Part shown: piece by piece, positions 8,481 through 16,939 of the stretch
Position numbering within the stretch: position 1 is the stretch's first letter
Layout of the letters: each line of letters opens with the position of its first letter
Assembly (NCBI GenBank): GCA_003427395.1
Contig: BFEA01000077.1
Span: 2,070,259-2,096,607 of the forward strand
Direction: 5' to 3'
Length of the DNA: 26,349 nucleotides
Source: Chara braunii
Lineage: Eukaryota > Streptophyta > Charophyceae > Charales > Characeae
Translations under genes and position numbers: made by a program
The notes under the pieces: model-generated
Databases searched by the model: none
What the model was told of the DNA's origin: nothing
The model's input: only the letters and a program-made list of their open reading frames with translations

Positions 8481-8600
8481 GGGATCGATTGGTTGATTGG
8501 TTGATCGATTGATTGGTTGATCGATTGATTGGTTGGTTGGTTGATTGATTGATTGATTGATTGATCGATTGATTGGTTGATTGATTGATTGATTGATTGT
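8226..8600 (+). repeat. (TTGA)n array with GATC, GGTT and GGGA variants
   Basis: About 375 bp of imperfect TTGA repeats, with recurring higher-order variants (GATCGATTGATTGGTTGA and GAGTGATTGATTGGTTGA). Base 8320 is an N. Minus-strand frames read Asn-Gln-Ser-Ile repeats; they are repeat artefacts. Confidence 0.92.
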
Positions 8601-8930
8601 AAGAGGTGAACTCTTGCTCCTGCCGCTGCTGAGGCTGAGGCTGAGCTTTGCACGACAGTGGCTATGGGCTGATGTTCTGGAAATAGTGACGGAGTGTGCC
8701 GGTGGCTTTGGGTTGATGTGGAGTTCATGACAAAAAATATGGCCTGATACTGACCTCTGCATATGCATTCTTTCCGTCGTTATTTTATGATGATCACACA
8801 TGCCACCTGCTCGGTGTATCGCAGAGAGGTGCAGGTTGGTTTGTCATCCAATGCATGCATGCATTCGTTTTCTCTGTTTTCAGATGGGTCTGAATCTCTG
8901 AGCAGTACTGCTATACCGCCTGTACACGGT
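8601..8930. other. Intergenic stretch, no supported gene
   Basis: Unique-looking sequence between the TTGA array and the next element. I found no coding or RNA signature. Confidence 0.4.
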
Positions 8931-8937
8931 CGCAGCC

Positions 8938-9117
8938 TTGTCGAAAAATGTGTTCGTCACCTACTCCGAAAATTCTTTAGCTGCGCGCCAAGCTTTTCCG
9001 GACCACGATGGCTGGCACCGCCAGCCAAAAAAAGGGAAAACAACTTTAAGCAAGTATGGCCCTGTGGGTCCAGAAAAGCTTGGTGAGCAGTGCAGGGCGT
9101 GCAGGCCCGGGTGTAGT
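8938..9117. mobile_element. Short repeat element with nested inverted repeats, copy 1
   Basis: CCAAGCTTTTCCGGACCAC at 8988-9006 pairs with GGTCCAGAAAAGCTTGG at 9067-9083. Between them is a perfect 7-bp hairpin, GGCTGGC-ACC-GCCAGCC. Its flanks (CACCTACTCCGAAAATT on the left, GCAGGCCCGGGTGTA on the right) recur in the same order in copy 2 near 9928-10086. This indicates a dispersed, non-coding, MITE-like family. Confidence 0.6.
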
Positions 9118-9140
9118 CGGAGAAGAAAGGGAGTGAGGTA

Positions 9141-9534
9141 AGGTGAGATAGCAGGCGGAGGTGGAAGAGAGAAAGCTGGAAAGAAGAAGATCGCGGGCGA
9201 CTCAGGGTGAGGGGAGAAAGCGGAAAAGGAGCTCGGTAGGAGTGAGGGCCAAGGGATAACAAAAAATGTGGGTGTTTCTGCTGAGAATCAAAGGTAGATC
9301 ACAGGCTGTGGGCCTCTCTGCGCTACGCGAGCCGTAGAAGTGGATTTTGCAGAGTGTAAAGAGGGAGAGGAAAACCGTCTTGTAGCTGGAAGAGGAGAGG
9401 GAGGAGGTTTGAAATGAGCAGGCGAATGGGGGAGTTGCAAGAGGTAGACCATGGAGACGAGCCAATTGATGTACATTATTTTTATTTTGCTATTTGTGAT
9501 ACCTGATGCTCTGATCCGATTTCCGGATTCCTGA

Positions 9535-9536
<2 letters not shown>
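9141..9536. other. GA-rich intergenic stretch
   Basis: Purine-biased DNA with a minus-strand copy of the dispersed motif (reverse complement of 9309-9327). No gene is supported. Confidence 0.4.
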
Positions 9537-9612
<76 letters not shown>

Positions 9613-9630
9613 CTCTCTCTTTTTCTGTCT

Positions 9631-9662
<32 letters not shown>

Positions 9663-9680
9663 CGTTATTTCTTTTTTTTC
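9537..9680. repeat. (CT)n followed by T-rich tract
   Basis: About 68 bases of CT repeat (9537-9604), then mixed CT/T and a T run around 9638-9662. Confidence 0.9.
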
Positions 9681-9793
9681 ACAGGCCCCACATTTTCCAC
9701 AACACCTTTGCGTGGATAGGAAGAGCTAACCTCTTTATGGCATTGCCCATCTGCTGTCCTGATTGACCCCAATTGACGACGCTGTTCATCGAG

Positions 9794-9795
<2 letters not shown>

Positions 9796-9855
<60 letters not shown>
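9796..9855. repeat. (CT)n microsatellite
   Basis: About 60 bases of uninterrupted CT repeat. Confidence 0.92.
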
Positions 9856-9858
<3 letters not shown>

Positions 9859-9927
9859 AACAACTTGCATGCCTTTTTCTGTTTTCTTTCTTTCTTTGAA
9901 CTGCCACTACACAGGCCCATCCTTGCC

Positions 9928-10086
9928 GAAAAAGAAACTCTTCACCTACGAAAATTTTGGAGGCTCGGCCTACCAGACCACAACTTGAATGGCCGGCGGC
10001 GCAAGCCGAAATAGGAAAAATCTGTGCCTCTGGCGATTCGGGAAAGCTTGGCGCACAGTAAGGCACCTGCAGGCCCGGGTGTACTG
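9928..10086. mobile_element. Short repeat element with inverted repeats, copy 2
   Basis: It shares TTCACCTACGAAAATTTTG, GGGAAAGCTTGG and CACCTGCAGGCCCGGGTGTA with the element at 8938-9117, in the same order and at similar spacing. The interior is diverged. The following TACTGGTGGTTTAAAC also occurs at the right end of the large foldback at 21735-21790. Confidence 0.55.
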
Positions 10087-10383
10087 GTGGTTTAAACGAC
10101 AACTTGCATGTGGAACAGTCTGACTATCAGCACCCTTGTGTCGTGCGGCTGTCTCTTTTGGCAGTGGCACAGCAAAGACAAAAAAAAAAAAAACTCTGTC
10201 CGGCGCCTTCCTCCTTGTCAGTGCTGCCGCTTATGTCATCCTCGTCTTCCGTGCCAGCAGTTTTGCTAGCAGAGGGTTGAGGAAGGGGGGGGAGAGAATA
10301 TAGCGCCCTTCGACTTACCGTGTGGATTTCCCCAGTTTGGATAGGTGTGAGTGGCTCACCTACTGTTGCCCCTTTCAGCACCA

Positions 10384-10551
10384 TTTTTTTTTTTTTTTTT
10401 TTTTTTTTGGGATGAATGCTCCAGTCTATTCGTGGGGAGCAACACGTGCTGGGAACCGGGCCCAGCGTCTGGTTTGAAATACCAGGGCCATTACCTGGCT
10501 TCGGCTAGGAACAATCTGAGAACTTTGAAGAGATTCTAGAAAATTTAGGAA
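10384..10551 (-). mobile_element. SINE-like retroposon, copy S1
   Basis: T25 at 10384-10408 is its A-tail on the minus strand. The body contains a GCTGGG-AACCGGG-CCCAGC hairpin and a CCAGG-GCCATTA-CCTGG hairpin (plus-strand view). Read on the minus strand, a box A-like TAGCCGAAGCCAGG lies toward the 5' end. At least five more copies occur in the window (S2-S6). This one has no open frame and no obvious target-site duplication. Confidence 0.72.
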
Positions 10552-10646
10552 AAGAAGACATGGGTAATTGCTAACCGCTTACCCTTCAACTTATCGAGCT
10601 ATAGTATAAAATTGCAAAATTTGCGAAAAATTGCAGGGCAGATGGG

Positions 10647-10650
<4 letters not shown>

Positions 10651-10724
<74 letters not shown>
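10651..10724. repeat. (CT)n microsatellite abutting SINE tail
   Basis: About 73 bases of CT repeat, directly joined to the T17 run at 10725-10741 that is the A-tail of SINE copy S2. The arrangement suggests that the dinucleotide expanded at the retroposon tail. Confidence 0.9.
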
Positions 10725-10725
<1 letters not shown>

Positions 10726-10901
10726 TTTTTTTTTTTTTTTTGGACAAATCTCCAATCTATTTGTGGGGAGCAACACGTGCTGGGAACCGGGCCCAGCATC
10801 CCATATAGAATTACACAAATGATTTGAAATACCAGGGCCATTCCCTGGCTTCGGCTAGGAACAATCTGAGGACTATTAAAGGAGTTCAGGAAGATTTAGG
10901 A
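10725..10901 (-). mobile_element. SINE-like retroposon, copy S2
   Basis: T17 tail, then the same body as S1 including both hairpins. The first has the same stem, and the second is CCAGG-GCCATTC-CCTGG. S1 and S2 stay similar past AACAATCTGAG to about GATTTAGGA, which marks a longer 5' end than in S5. Confidence 0.72.
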
Positions 10902-11828
10902 GCCCCTTGTTCATGGTTGTCCCTTGTGTTTGCATCTTGTAGATTTGTAATTCTCAGTCCTCTTTATTAAAAAATTGGGCTTTTGTAAGCCCCCCCTGCT
11001 TTCCCTTTTTTAAAGGGGCAAAAAAAACACCCTGGAGGACCGACTCTACGGTAACCACCCACATCTCTGAGCATGTGGAGATATGTCCAAATTGCTGCAC
11101 TTTGTGCCGAAAGGCTCGCAAGAGTTGGGGTCGTGTACAAAATACAGGTACAGGCGGGTCCTGCGGTATATCATGAAGGGCCGGAGAGAAAGCAGCACTT
11201 GGGTGAAAAGTGAAACGAAGATTGACGACGAGGGACATATATAAAAGAGTCTTCATTTGGCGCCTTCCATCCTCTTCTTCGCTGCCTATGCGGTTGTCCC
11301 ATCAAAGTTGAAGATTACAGGTTCAAATCCTGTCCTTGCTTTCTTTTTCCTTTCGAGTGTTGTGTTCACTAAGTTAACTTCACTGCCTATTCTGTTTGGA
11401 CGATCTTTATCTCCCGCCTCGAGCTCAGCTTGTTGCCTCTTTCGTTCCACCTCGAACACCGGGTGGCTTTCTTTTCCTCGTCAGCGTAGATAGCCGCTGG
11501 CACACCAAGGGCGTATTCTTTTTTCTGTTACCATAGCCGATGTTCACTTGTTGCAGGATATGCACTTCCTAGACCGATTCCTTGTGACCACGCGCTCACC
11601 TCTAGCATTCTCTCTCCTCCCTACCTCCCTACTCCTATTTCTCTATAACTCCACTCTTCCCCTCTTCTCATGTCTCCAGACCCATGCCCACATGGAGCAG
11701 GGAAAGAAGAAGGAAACCTCAGGCTGTGCAAGATGAGACGCATCAGGACGTGAGTGGTTGGTTGACATGTGGCATGGGTAGGTGCTGACCTGGTGCGCTC
11801 GGATGTGCCCCCCTGTGATAAGTCTGTA
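10902..11828. other. Intergenic stretch with a T-arm-like sequence
   Basis: At 11312-11335 the sequence ACAGG-TTCAAAT-CCTGT forms a perfect 5-bp T-arm with a GGTTCAAATCC box B, on the plus strand. I see no credible acceptor or anticodon arm around it, so it is at most a tRNA relic. The rest shows no supported gene. Confidence 0.4.
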
Positions 11829-11951
11829 CTACCATCTTCACCCGAACAGAGCGCCCGATCATTATCGCTGCATCTGGATTCTGGACTGAAAGTTGGGCCA
11901 AAAATGCAGCTAGTATAATGCCTGGGCGTTCTCTTTGGGTGAAGACGGTAG
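11829..11951. mobile_element. Foldback (MITE-like) element
   Basis: CTACCATCTTCACCCGAACA at the left end matches the reverse complement of the right end (CTACCGTCTTCACCCAAAGA). Both are followed by GAGNGCCC-type sequence, CATTAT and CTGCAT. Arms are about 55 bp, with almost no loop. It is not obviously related in sequence to the 5769/6182 family. Confidence 0.68.
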
Positions 11952-12215
11952 GGTAAGAGCTACGCCAGACACAACTGAACCTAGGGCCATAACAGTACTA
12001 GGGTGACAACTACGTCTGGACCTGGGACCCAGGACCTATACCGGGAGCCCGTTCCTGCGGCTCCATAAGTAGGTGCCAGCTACAACTGGACCTAGGGCAA
12101 GAGGGCAAGAGCTACGCCAGCCCAATCCAGCACCTGGAGCCTGTTCCACTACCTTGATAAGTTTGTACTCGGGTGAGAGCTATGCCGGCCACAACTGAAC
12201 CTAGGGCAAGTACCC
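11952..12215 (+). repeat. Diverged tandem repeats (GAGCTACGCCAG / CAACTGAACCTAGGGC)
   Basis: GAGCTACGCCAG and CAACTGAACCTAGGGC words occur three times, near 11957, 12076-12125 and 12176-12209. Spacing is about 100-120 bp. It is an old minisatellite or repeated element tail. Confidence 0.55.
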
Positions 12216-12282
12216 ATGTGCACGCACGAGGAGGATATCCAACCAAATCGCCGTATATATCGGTACCATGTGATCTATCTGG

Positions 12283-12348
12283 TCCAAATCGGACTCGAAC
12301 CCTGAACCTCTTTTTTAGCTCAAACCCACTGAGCTACGACAACATCTG
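12283..12348 (-). tRNA. tRNA-like relic with box A and box B
   Basis: On the minus strand a box A (CGTAGCTCAGTGGG) and a perfect box B (GGTTCGAGTCC) are present. They are only about 24 nt apart, with an A6 run where the anticodon arm should be. It cannot fold as a normal tRNA. It fits a tRNA pseudogene or SINE head that has lost its anticodon arm. Confidence 0.5.
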
Positions 12349-12431
12349 GTCGTCGTATGCCCCGCCAGTGTACTAGACCGGGGGACAAGCACCTGCGGTG
12401 CCAACCTAGCACCAACTCATCATGCACGAGG

Positions 12432-12505
12432 GAGGAGCCATAGAATCAAACCCACAACCTCCCCGTTGCAACGCCAGAGCTTTACCCACTGCGTTTGTCC
12501 CATGC
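12432..12505 (-). tRNA. tRNA-like relic
   Basis: The minus strand reads GGGACAAACGCAGTGGGTAA, then a region resembling an anticodon arm with 4 of 5 pairs and TTG at the anticodon position, then GGTTTGATTCT at box B. The T-stem is poorly paired. I treat it as a decayed tRNA or retroposon head. The TTG reading (Gln) is tentative. Confidence 0.35.
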
Positions 12506-12691
12506 AGTAAGTCAGTCCCGGTTGTGTGTTATCGACAACGAACATCTCGGGAGGTTGTAATAAACTTCGAAAATTAGCGCTCCATAACTGCGGACGATTG
12601 CTTTCTTGCTTGCTTCAACGACAGGAGGGAGGGAGAAGGGAGGGAGGCATGGGAAGTCTTGAATATTTGTTTTCGCTTCCTCCCAGTGTAA

Positions 12692-12870
12692 ACTTTTTTT
12701 TTTTTTTTTTTTTTTTTTTATAGAAAGGCCCTTCTTGGCCTTCCACGGTCAGTTGCGGGGTAGATCCCCAGTGAGTCAGGAATCACGGTGCTATGCACTC
12801 TGCTTCTGTACTTGACCTTGATGCCCAGGGGCGCAGCCGGGAATGAACCCTGGGCAGTCCCAGCGCCCCC
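12692..12870 (-). mobile_element. Poly(A)-tailed retroposon with box B-like promoter
   Basis: T28 at 12692-12719 is the A-tail. On the minus strand the body begins with a C/G-rich stretch and GGGTTCATTCCC (box B-like) and ends GGGCCTTTCTATAAA into the tail. No target-site duplication was found. A minus-strand frame crosses it and stops at the tail, but I see no family signature in it. Confidence 0.5.
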
Positions 12871-13564
12871 CCCCAAAAAAAAAGAAAAAAGAAAAAAAAA
12901 ACAGAAAAAAAAAATTGCTGCGTAGTATTGCAATGCAATTTATGCAAACGGTTTTTGGCTGAGGGTCACATTGAAATTCCTCGTGGAATCCGTATTATTA
13001 TTTCTATTGTGCTCGTCCTCTCCGGATTCGGGTGCGGTGCCGGGTTTTAAGGGCCATCGGCAGGAGCAGCAACCAAGTGTCCTGAGCTCGCGCTGCTTTT
13101 TGACGAGTTGTTTGGGTTCCTATGTGTTTGGGATGCGGGTGGGAAAGACTCGGGCTGGCGAGATCGCCGTGCATGCAAGCCGGTGGGTGATTAGCCTACG
13201 AGGCGGAGAAACAAAACTGAGTGGCGGGGCCCCGTTTTGTAGGTGCATCGGCCGCAGGCCTTGACTGCTGCAAGAAAGCGGTGAGCATGCCGGTTGGGAC
13301 CCGAAAAGGACAGACAGGGCCTTGGCAGAGCGGCCCTAGGCGCGGGGGCAGAGCCCGCGAGTGCATGTAGCCTGTGCCCATTTCGGGCCTTAAGGTTCCG
13401 ATTTTGGGTATTTGCTACCACCACCAAGATCTGCACCGGGACCCACGTTACCCAGGCCGTGCTTCAGGCAGGACAGCAGGACCGTGCCCTTGAACCCGTG
13501 TCCTGCTGTACAGAAGAAAAGGGCGAGTGGCCCTTGGAAGCGCCGCGGGGCATTGCCCGAACGT
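12871..13564. other. GC-rich intergenic stretch, no supported gene
   Basis: A C9/A-rich junction at 12868-12915, then GC-rich DNA with several overlapping short frames. None has recognisable domains or consistent codon use. Confidence 0.4.
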
Positions 13565-13650
13565 GTCCTTCGGAACATCCGTTAAAATTGGAGCGATCCA
13601 GAGAAGATTAGCATGGCCCCTACGCAAAGATGATGTAAGAGTGTCCGGGA
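13565..13650 (+). ncRNA. U6 snRNA-like sequence, tandem copy A
   Basis: It starts GTCCTTCGGAACATCCG and continues TTAAAATTGGAGCGATCCAG, AGAAGATTAGCATGGCCCC and TACGCAAAGATGAT, a close match to U6. The ACAGAGA box has become CCAGAGA, and the 3' end after GATGAT diverges. No USE, TATA box or T-terminator is seen. It is likely a pseudogene or U6-derived retroposon. Confidence 0.8.
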
Positions 13651-13741
13651 GTGAACCCGGACGCGAATTAGGCTAGGCGGGGGGGTAAGGCAAAAGGGGC
13701 GTGGGGCTTTGACGCCACTATGACGTGTTGTCGTGGGCGCT

Positions 13742-13832
13742 GTCCTTCGGGACATCCGTAAAAATTGGAACGATACAGGGGAGATTGGCACGGCCCCTGC
13801 ACAAGGACGGCACGTATAAACGGACGGGGTCC
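13742..13832 (+). ncRNA. U6 snRNA-like sequence, tandem copy B
   Basis: It starts 177 bp after copy A with GTCCTTCGGGACATCCG and continues AAATTGGAACGATACAGGGG, then GCACGGCCCCTGCACAAGGA and a CACGTATAAACGG end. The catalytic ACAGAGA is ACAGGGG, so it should not work as U6. Both copies share strand and spacing, suggesting tandem duplication or a repeat unit carrying a U6 head. Confidence 0.8.
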
Positions 13833-14210
13833 GACGGCCGCACGGTTGTTGCTCGGCAGTCAGCAGCCTGTCGGACTGCGCAGCCGCAGAAGGGCCGGGT
13901 GACGTCAACAGGTGGGCGGGGAGGATGAACCCGGCTGACGAACCGCGTCGGGTGCAAACGAAGAAGATAGCGGGGAGGCTGGCCGAGCACAGACAGCGGG
14001 GTGAAAGCCGATGGACGGGCCGCTACGGGGCGACGGTCGGGCGACGTTGAGCAGCGGCGGGGGCAGGAGAGAGATGGGAAAAAGAGGGGACATCGAATGA
14101 ACCGGGATGCAAAGCGCGCCGGGTACGTCCGGTGTAGGAAGAGTTAAAGATGGCGGGGGGGGGAGTCGGGCGCAGCAGAAGGCTCTTTGCTCGCCCGATG
14201 CGTATCGAAT
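13833..14210. other. GC-rich stretch, no supported gene
   Basis: Very GC-rich, with overlapping frames on both strands but no recognisable domain. A G9 run occurs near 14155-14163. Confidence 0.4.
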
Positions 14211-14650
14211 TTGGGCGGGGGAAGTTGCGTTCCTGGGGTTTTGGACCCGGGCGAGTAGCATGGCGCGGTTGGTTTTAGAGGAAAGTCAGTAGAAAAGGAG
14301 AGGGAGTAGAAAGGTGGTGCGTGGAGAGATATGGTGGAAAGTGAAGGAAAGGATGGAGAGGCTGAGGTAACTCGGTTATTTTAGGACCGATTTTTGTGGT
14401 TTAAAAACAGCATCTGGGGGTTTAGGGGTCAGCGACTACGACTGCGAAGTTAGTTTTGAAAGAAAGTTAGTAGGATAGGTAAGGAAAAACTTGCGCGGAG
14501 GTGCAGTAATGGAGGAGCGTGAGATGGCTAGTTCGCTCGTCTCTTGATGAGACCGAGTAAAAGAGGGTGTTAGTCAAGTGTTTTGGAGGTGGGTGATTCT
14601 GAATCTGCGGTTAGTTTTCAAGTAGAGTTAGTAGTTTAGTTGTCTTAGTG
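14211..14650 (+). repeat. Diverged ~170-bp tandem repeats
   Basis: Related modules of the type GGTTAGTTTTNAAG followed by AAGTTAGTAG occur near 14270, 14449 and 14610, spaced 179 and 161 bp. Flanking GAGACCGA and GGTG words recur too. About 2.5 diverged units are visible. Confidence 0.45.
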
Positions 14651-14782
14651 TTACGGCCTGCGTACGGGAAGGGGGGGCGTTAGTAATATCGAATGTATCT
14701 TCCCGTTTTTTGGCGGGAGATTCATCCCGTTCTTGTTCACCCCATCGATGTTTCTAAGCGAGAAACCAGCCGCACTGCACAC

Positions 14783-14784
<2 letters not shown>

Positions 14785-14853
<69 letters not shown>
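14785..14853. repeat. (GA)n microsatellite
   Basis: About 68 bases of uninterrupted GA repeat. Confidence 0.92.
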
Positions 14854-14857
<4 letters not shown>

Positions 14858-15500
14858 TGAACTCACCACTAAGTGAAAACTGGCCGAGCTCGGTGTGGTA
14901 CTGAAGACGGTTGTATCTGGTCGGGAGAAGGGCTAGATGCACTGACAAAGGGGCCGGTATGAACCGGGAGTAGAAGTGCGCAGTTGAGGCGGAGGGAACA
15001 AAAAACGGTATAAACGAGGGAATGAGAGGACAGAAGGGAGAAGAAACGAGAAGGATACTTACCAGGCAGGTCGACGTGGAGGGGAGAACTGGGGGACGAG
15101 TGACAGGCTGCATACTTAGTTGTTAGAGTGGTATACTGACCACCCCACCAAGAGGGGGGGAACCGCAGGGCTGGTCAATAAGGCTGAAGACTTGGGGACG
15201 ACCGGAAGTCGGGCGGTAGTGTCAAACTGCGTATACCGGCCCTCTCTCGAGCTAGCATAGCGGGTCAGGTTTCAGTCGGAGGTTTACCCCGGTTCTGCAT
15301 ATCCTATCGAAGGAGAGGGGCAGTCGGCGACTGGGTTGAGGTTGCGGGTTCATTCGTGGTTTGATGCGCTGCTCACCTCCAGTTTGGAGAAGCGAGGAGC
15401 GAACACAGTAGTTGTAGATTTGGCGGCAGAATTGGTGTGCCGCTCGCCCCGCCGGACTGTGTACGCCACATGATCAACTGTTGGTTGGAATGCTGCTCAC
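14854..15500. other. Intergenic stretch, no supported gene
   Basis: Unique-looking sequence with no gene, RNA or element signature that I recognise. Confidence 0.4.
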
Positions 15501-15529
15501 GTTTATAAAAGGGGGGGGGGGGGGGGGGG
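15501..15529 (+). promoter_or_regulatory. TATA-like TTTATAAAAG followed by G19
   Basis: TTTATAAAAG runs directly into an uninterrupted run of 19 guanines (15511-15529). Two small hairpins follow near 15628-15676 (GATCAGG...CCTGATC and GAGGCA-TC-TGCCTC). It might be a promoter for an unrecognised transcript. Chance occurrence in repeat-rich DNA is equally possible. Confidence 0.25.
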
Positions 15530-15734
15530 TCTTGGTCTCACAACCCTTGCTTGGAGCTACAGCCAATGAAATTCAAGCCTCGAGTCATTGCGGAAGGACC
15601 GAGTCGGAAGAGAGAGAGGGAGATTAGATCAGGCCGGATGCCTGATCACACAGGCCACCGAGGCATCTGCCTCTGAAGCAAGGCGGTGTTGCTAGGCTTC
15701 TTATGAGATGGTCTGCTACGAACTATTTTAACTA

Positions 15735-15862
15735 TGGCGGACTGCTGTGGGCAGACCGCTGTACGATACTGCACACTGTTGCACGCTGCTGTATGTTGCT
15801 GCGCACGGTTGCCCACTACTGCGCACTACTGTGGACTGCGGACGACTGTTAACCGCTATCAA
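15735..15862 (+). repeat. Diverged 10-bp-period minisatellite
   Basis: About twelve successive 10-base units resemble GCRCACTGCT (for example GCACACTGTT, GCACGCTGCT, GTATGTTGCT, GCGCACGGTT, GCCCACTACT, GCGCACTACT). The phase stays constant across 120 bp. Related CTGCTG and GACTGTT words continue more loosely to about 16040. Confidence 0.7.
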
Positions 15863-16900
15863 ATGCGGCCGCGGTGGGTTGAGAACGGGCTATTACTGTC
15901 GCTTTGGCTAGGCACTGCAGGTGGCGCGTAGGCTGTGGCTGCGATGTGCTGCTGCCGCGGACGGCACACAGATTGATCGCTATTGACTATGCGCAGCCGT
16001 TGACTGTTACAGACTGTTCCCAACTGGCTGCAGCTTGTTTTTAGGTTGTTGTTCCATGATATGCGGTCCACAGCGGCAGAGATTGGGTCTACTACAGGCT
16101 GGTGTACTAATCTGGGTACGAAGGTTTGGGGTAGTGTGACTGTTGTTTTACCACGGAAGCGAGAGAGTTGCAGGAGGGGGGGTGTCGTTGGCCAAGTCGG
16201 GGCTGCGTGAGCGACGTGAACGCCAAGCATTGCGGACCACGATTGTTGTATTTCGCTCTAGCCTGCGCTGCATGCTATTACGGGGTGGCTGGGAAAACGG
16301 GCGATTGGACTACAGGGGGAGTCAGGGCAGCAGTAGAGGAGTCATCGGAAGTTTGGCTTCAGCGGTTTGCCCCGGAGGAGTCAACCAGGCTGATACCTCT
16401 GGCCGCCATTGCGGGGCCCTCAGGCAAGTGAAGGTATCAAGGCCCTTTCCAGCGAGTCTGAGCGCACCCTTCTTGGATCTGAGAGACTGAACCTTTCTCC
16501 TTTTGTTCTTCTTACTCTTAAGTCTGCTCACTTGGTTCTGAGAGGAAGACGGCAGACGGGGTTGCGACCCGTAGACCGCGTCAAGGCCTTGTGGGAGGTT
16601 TGCCCCACCGATTGCGGGAGCTCTGCCGGGACCCGGGCGAAGTCCTGGAGGCAGGGAACTGAGTGGTAATTCCCTGACTCCTTCTATAAACCCAACTATA
16701 ACCCCTACATGTATACCTTTCTATGTTTGATTGAGCGTATGGTGTGGATCCTGTATTTTGACTTTGGTTTGACTTGCAAGACTTGAATTCAGACTAAGCA
16801 AAGGAATATGCATGCAACTACAGTTTCAGATTTGTTGACTGCCTGAAAGCAGATTGTGAACAAAAGGGGCTGCATCTGGGGGGAAGGTTGGGAGGAAGGC
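15863..16900. other. Intergenic stretch, no supported gene
   Basis: Overlapping frames occur on both strands at 16143-16670, but none has a recognised domain. A purine-rich stretch GGGGGGAAGGTTGGGAGGAA lies near 16877-16896, just before the candidate LTR. Confidence 0.4.
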
Positions 16901-16939
16901 AGTATTGCGTGCAGTTTTGATTGGGTCGTTAAGGCCGGG

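Noticed and set aside
7780-8600. CRISPR-like array in the regularly repeated TTGA/ATCC region
   Set aside because: The repeats are contiguous tetranucleotides without unique spacers of constant length.
8118-8801. 227-codon minus-strand frame rich in Asn-Gln-Ser-Ile
   Set aside because: A direct translation of the (TTGA)n array that includes the N at 8320; an artefact of the repeat.
11280-11335. Intact tRNA gene around the perfect T-arm
   Set aside because: No acceptor pairing, D-arm or anticodon arm could be built upstream of it.
13565-13832. Functional U6 snRNA genes
   Set aside because: The ACAGAGA box is mutated in both copies, and there is no plant USE, no TATA box at about -30 and no T-run terminator.
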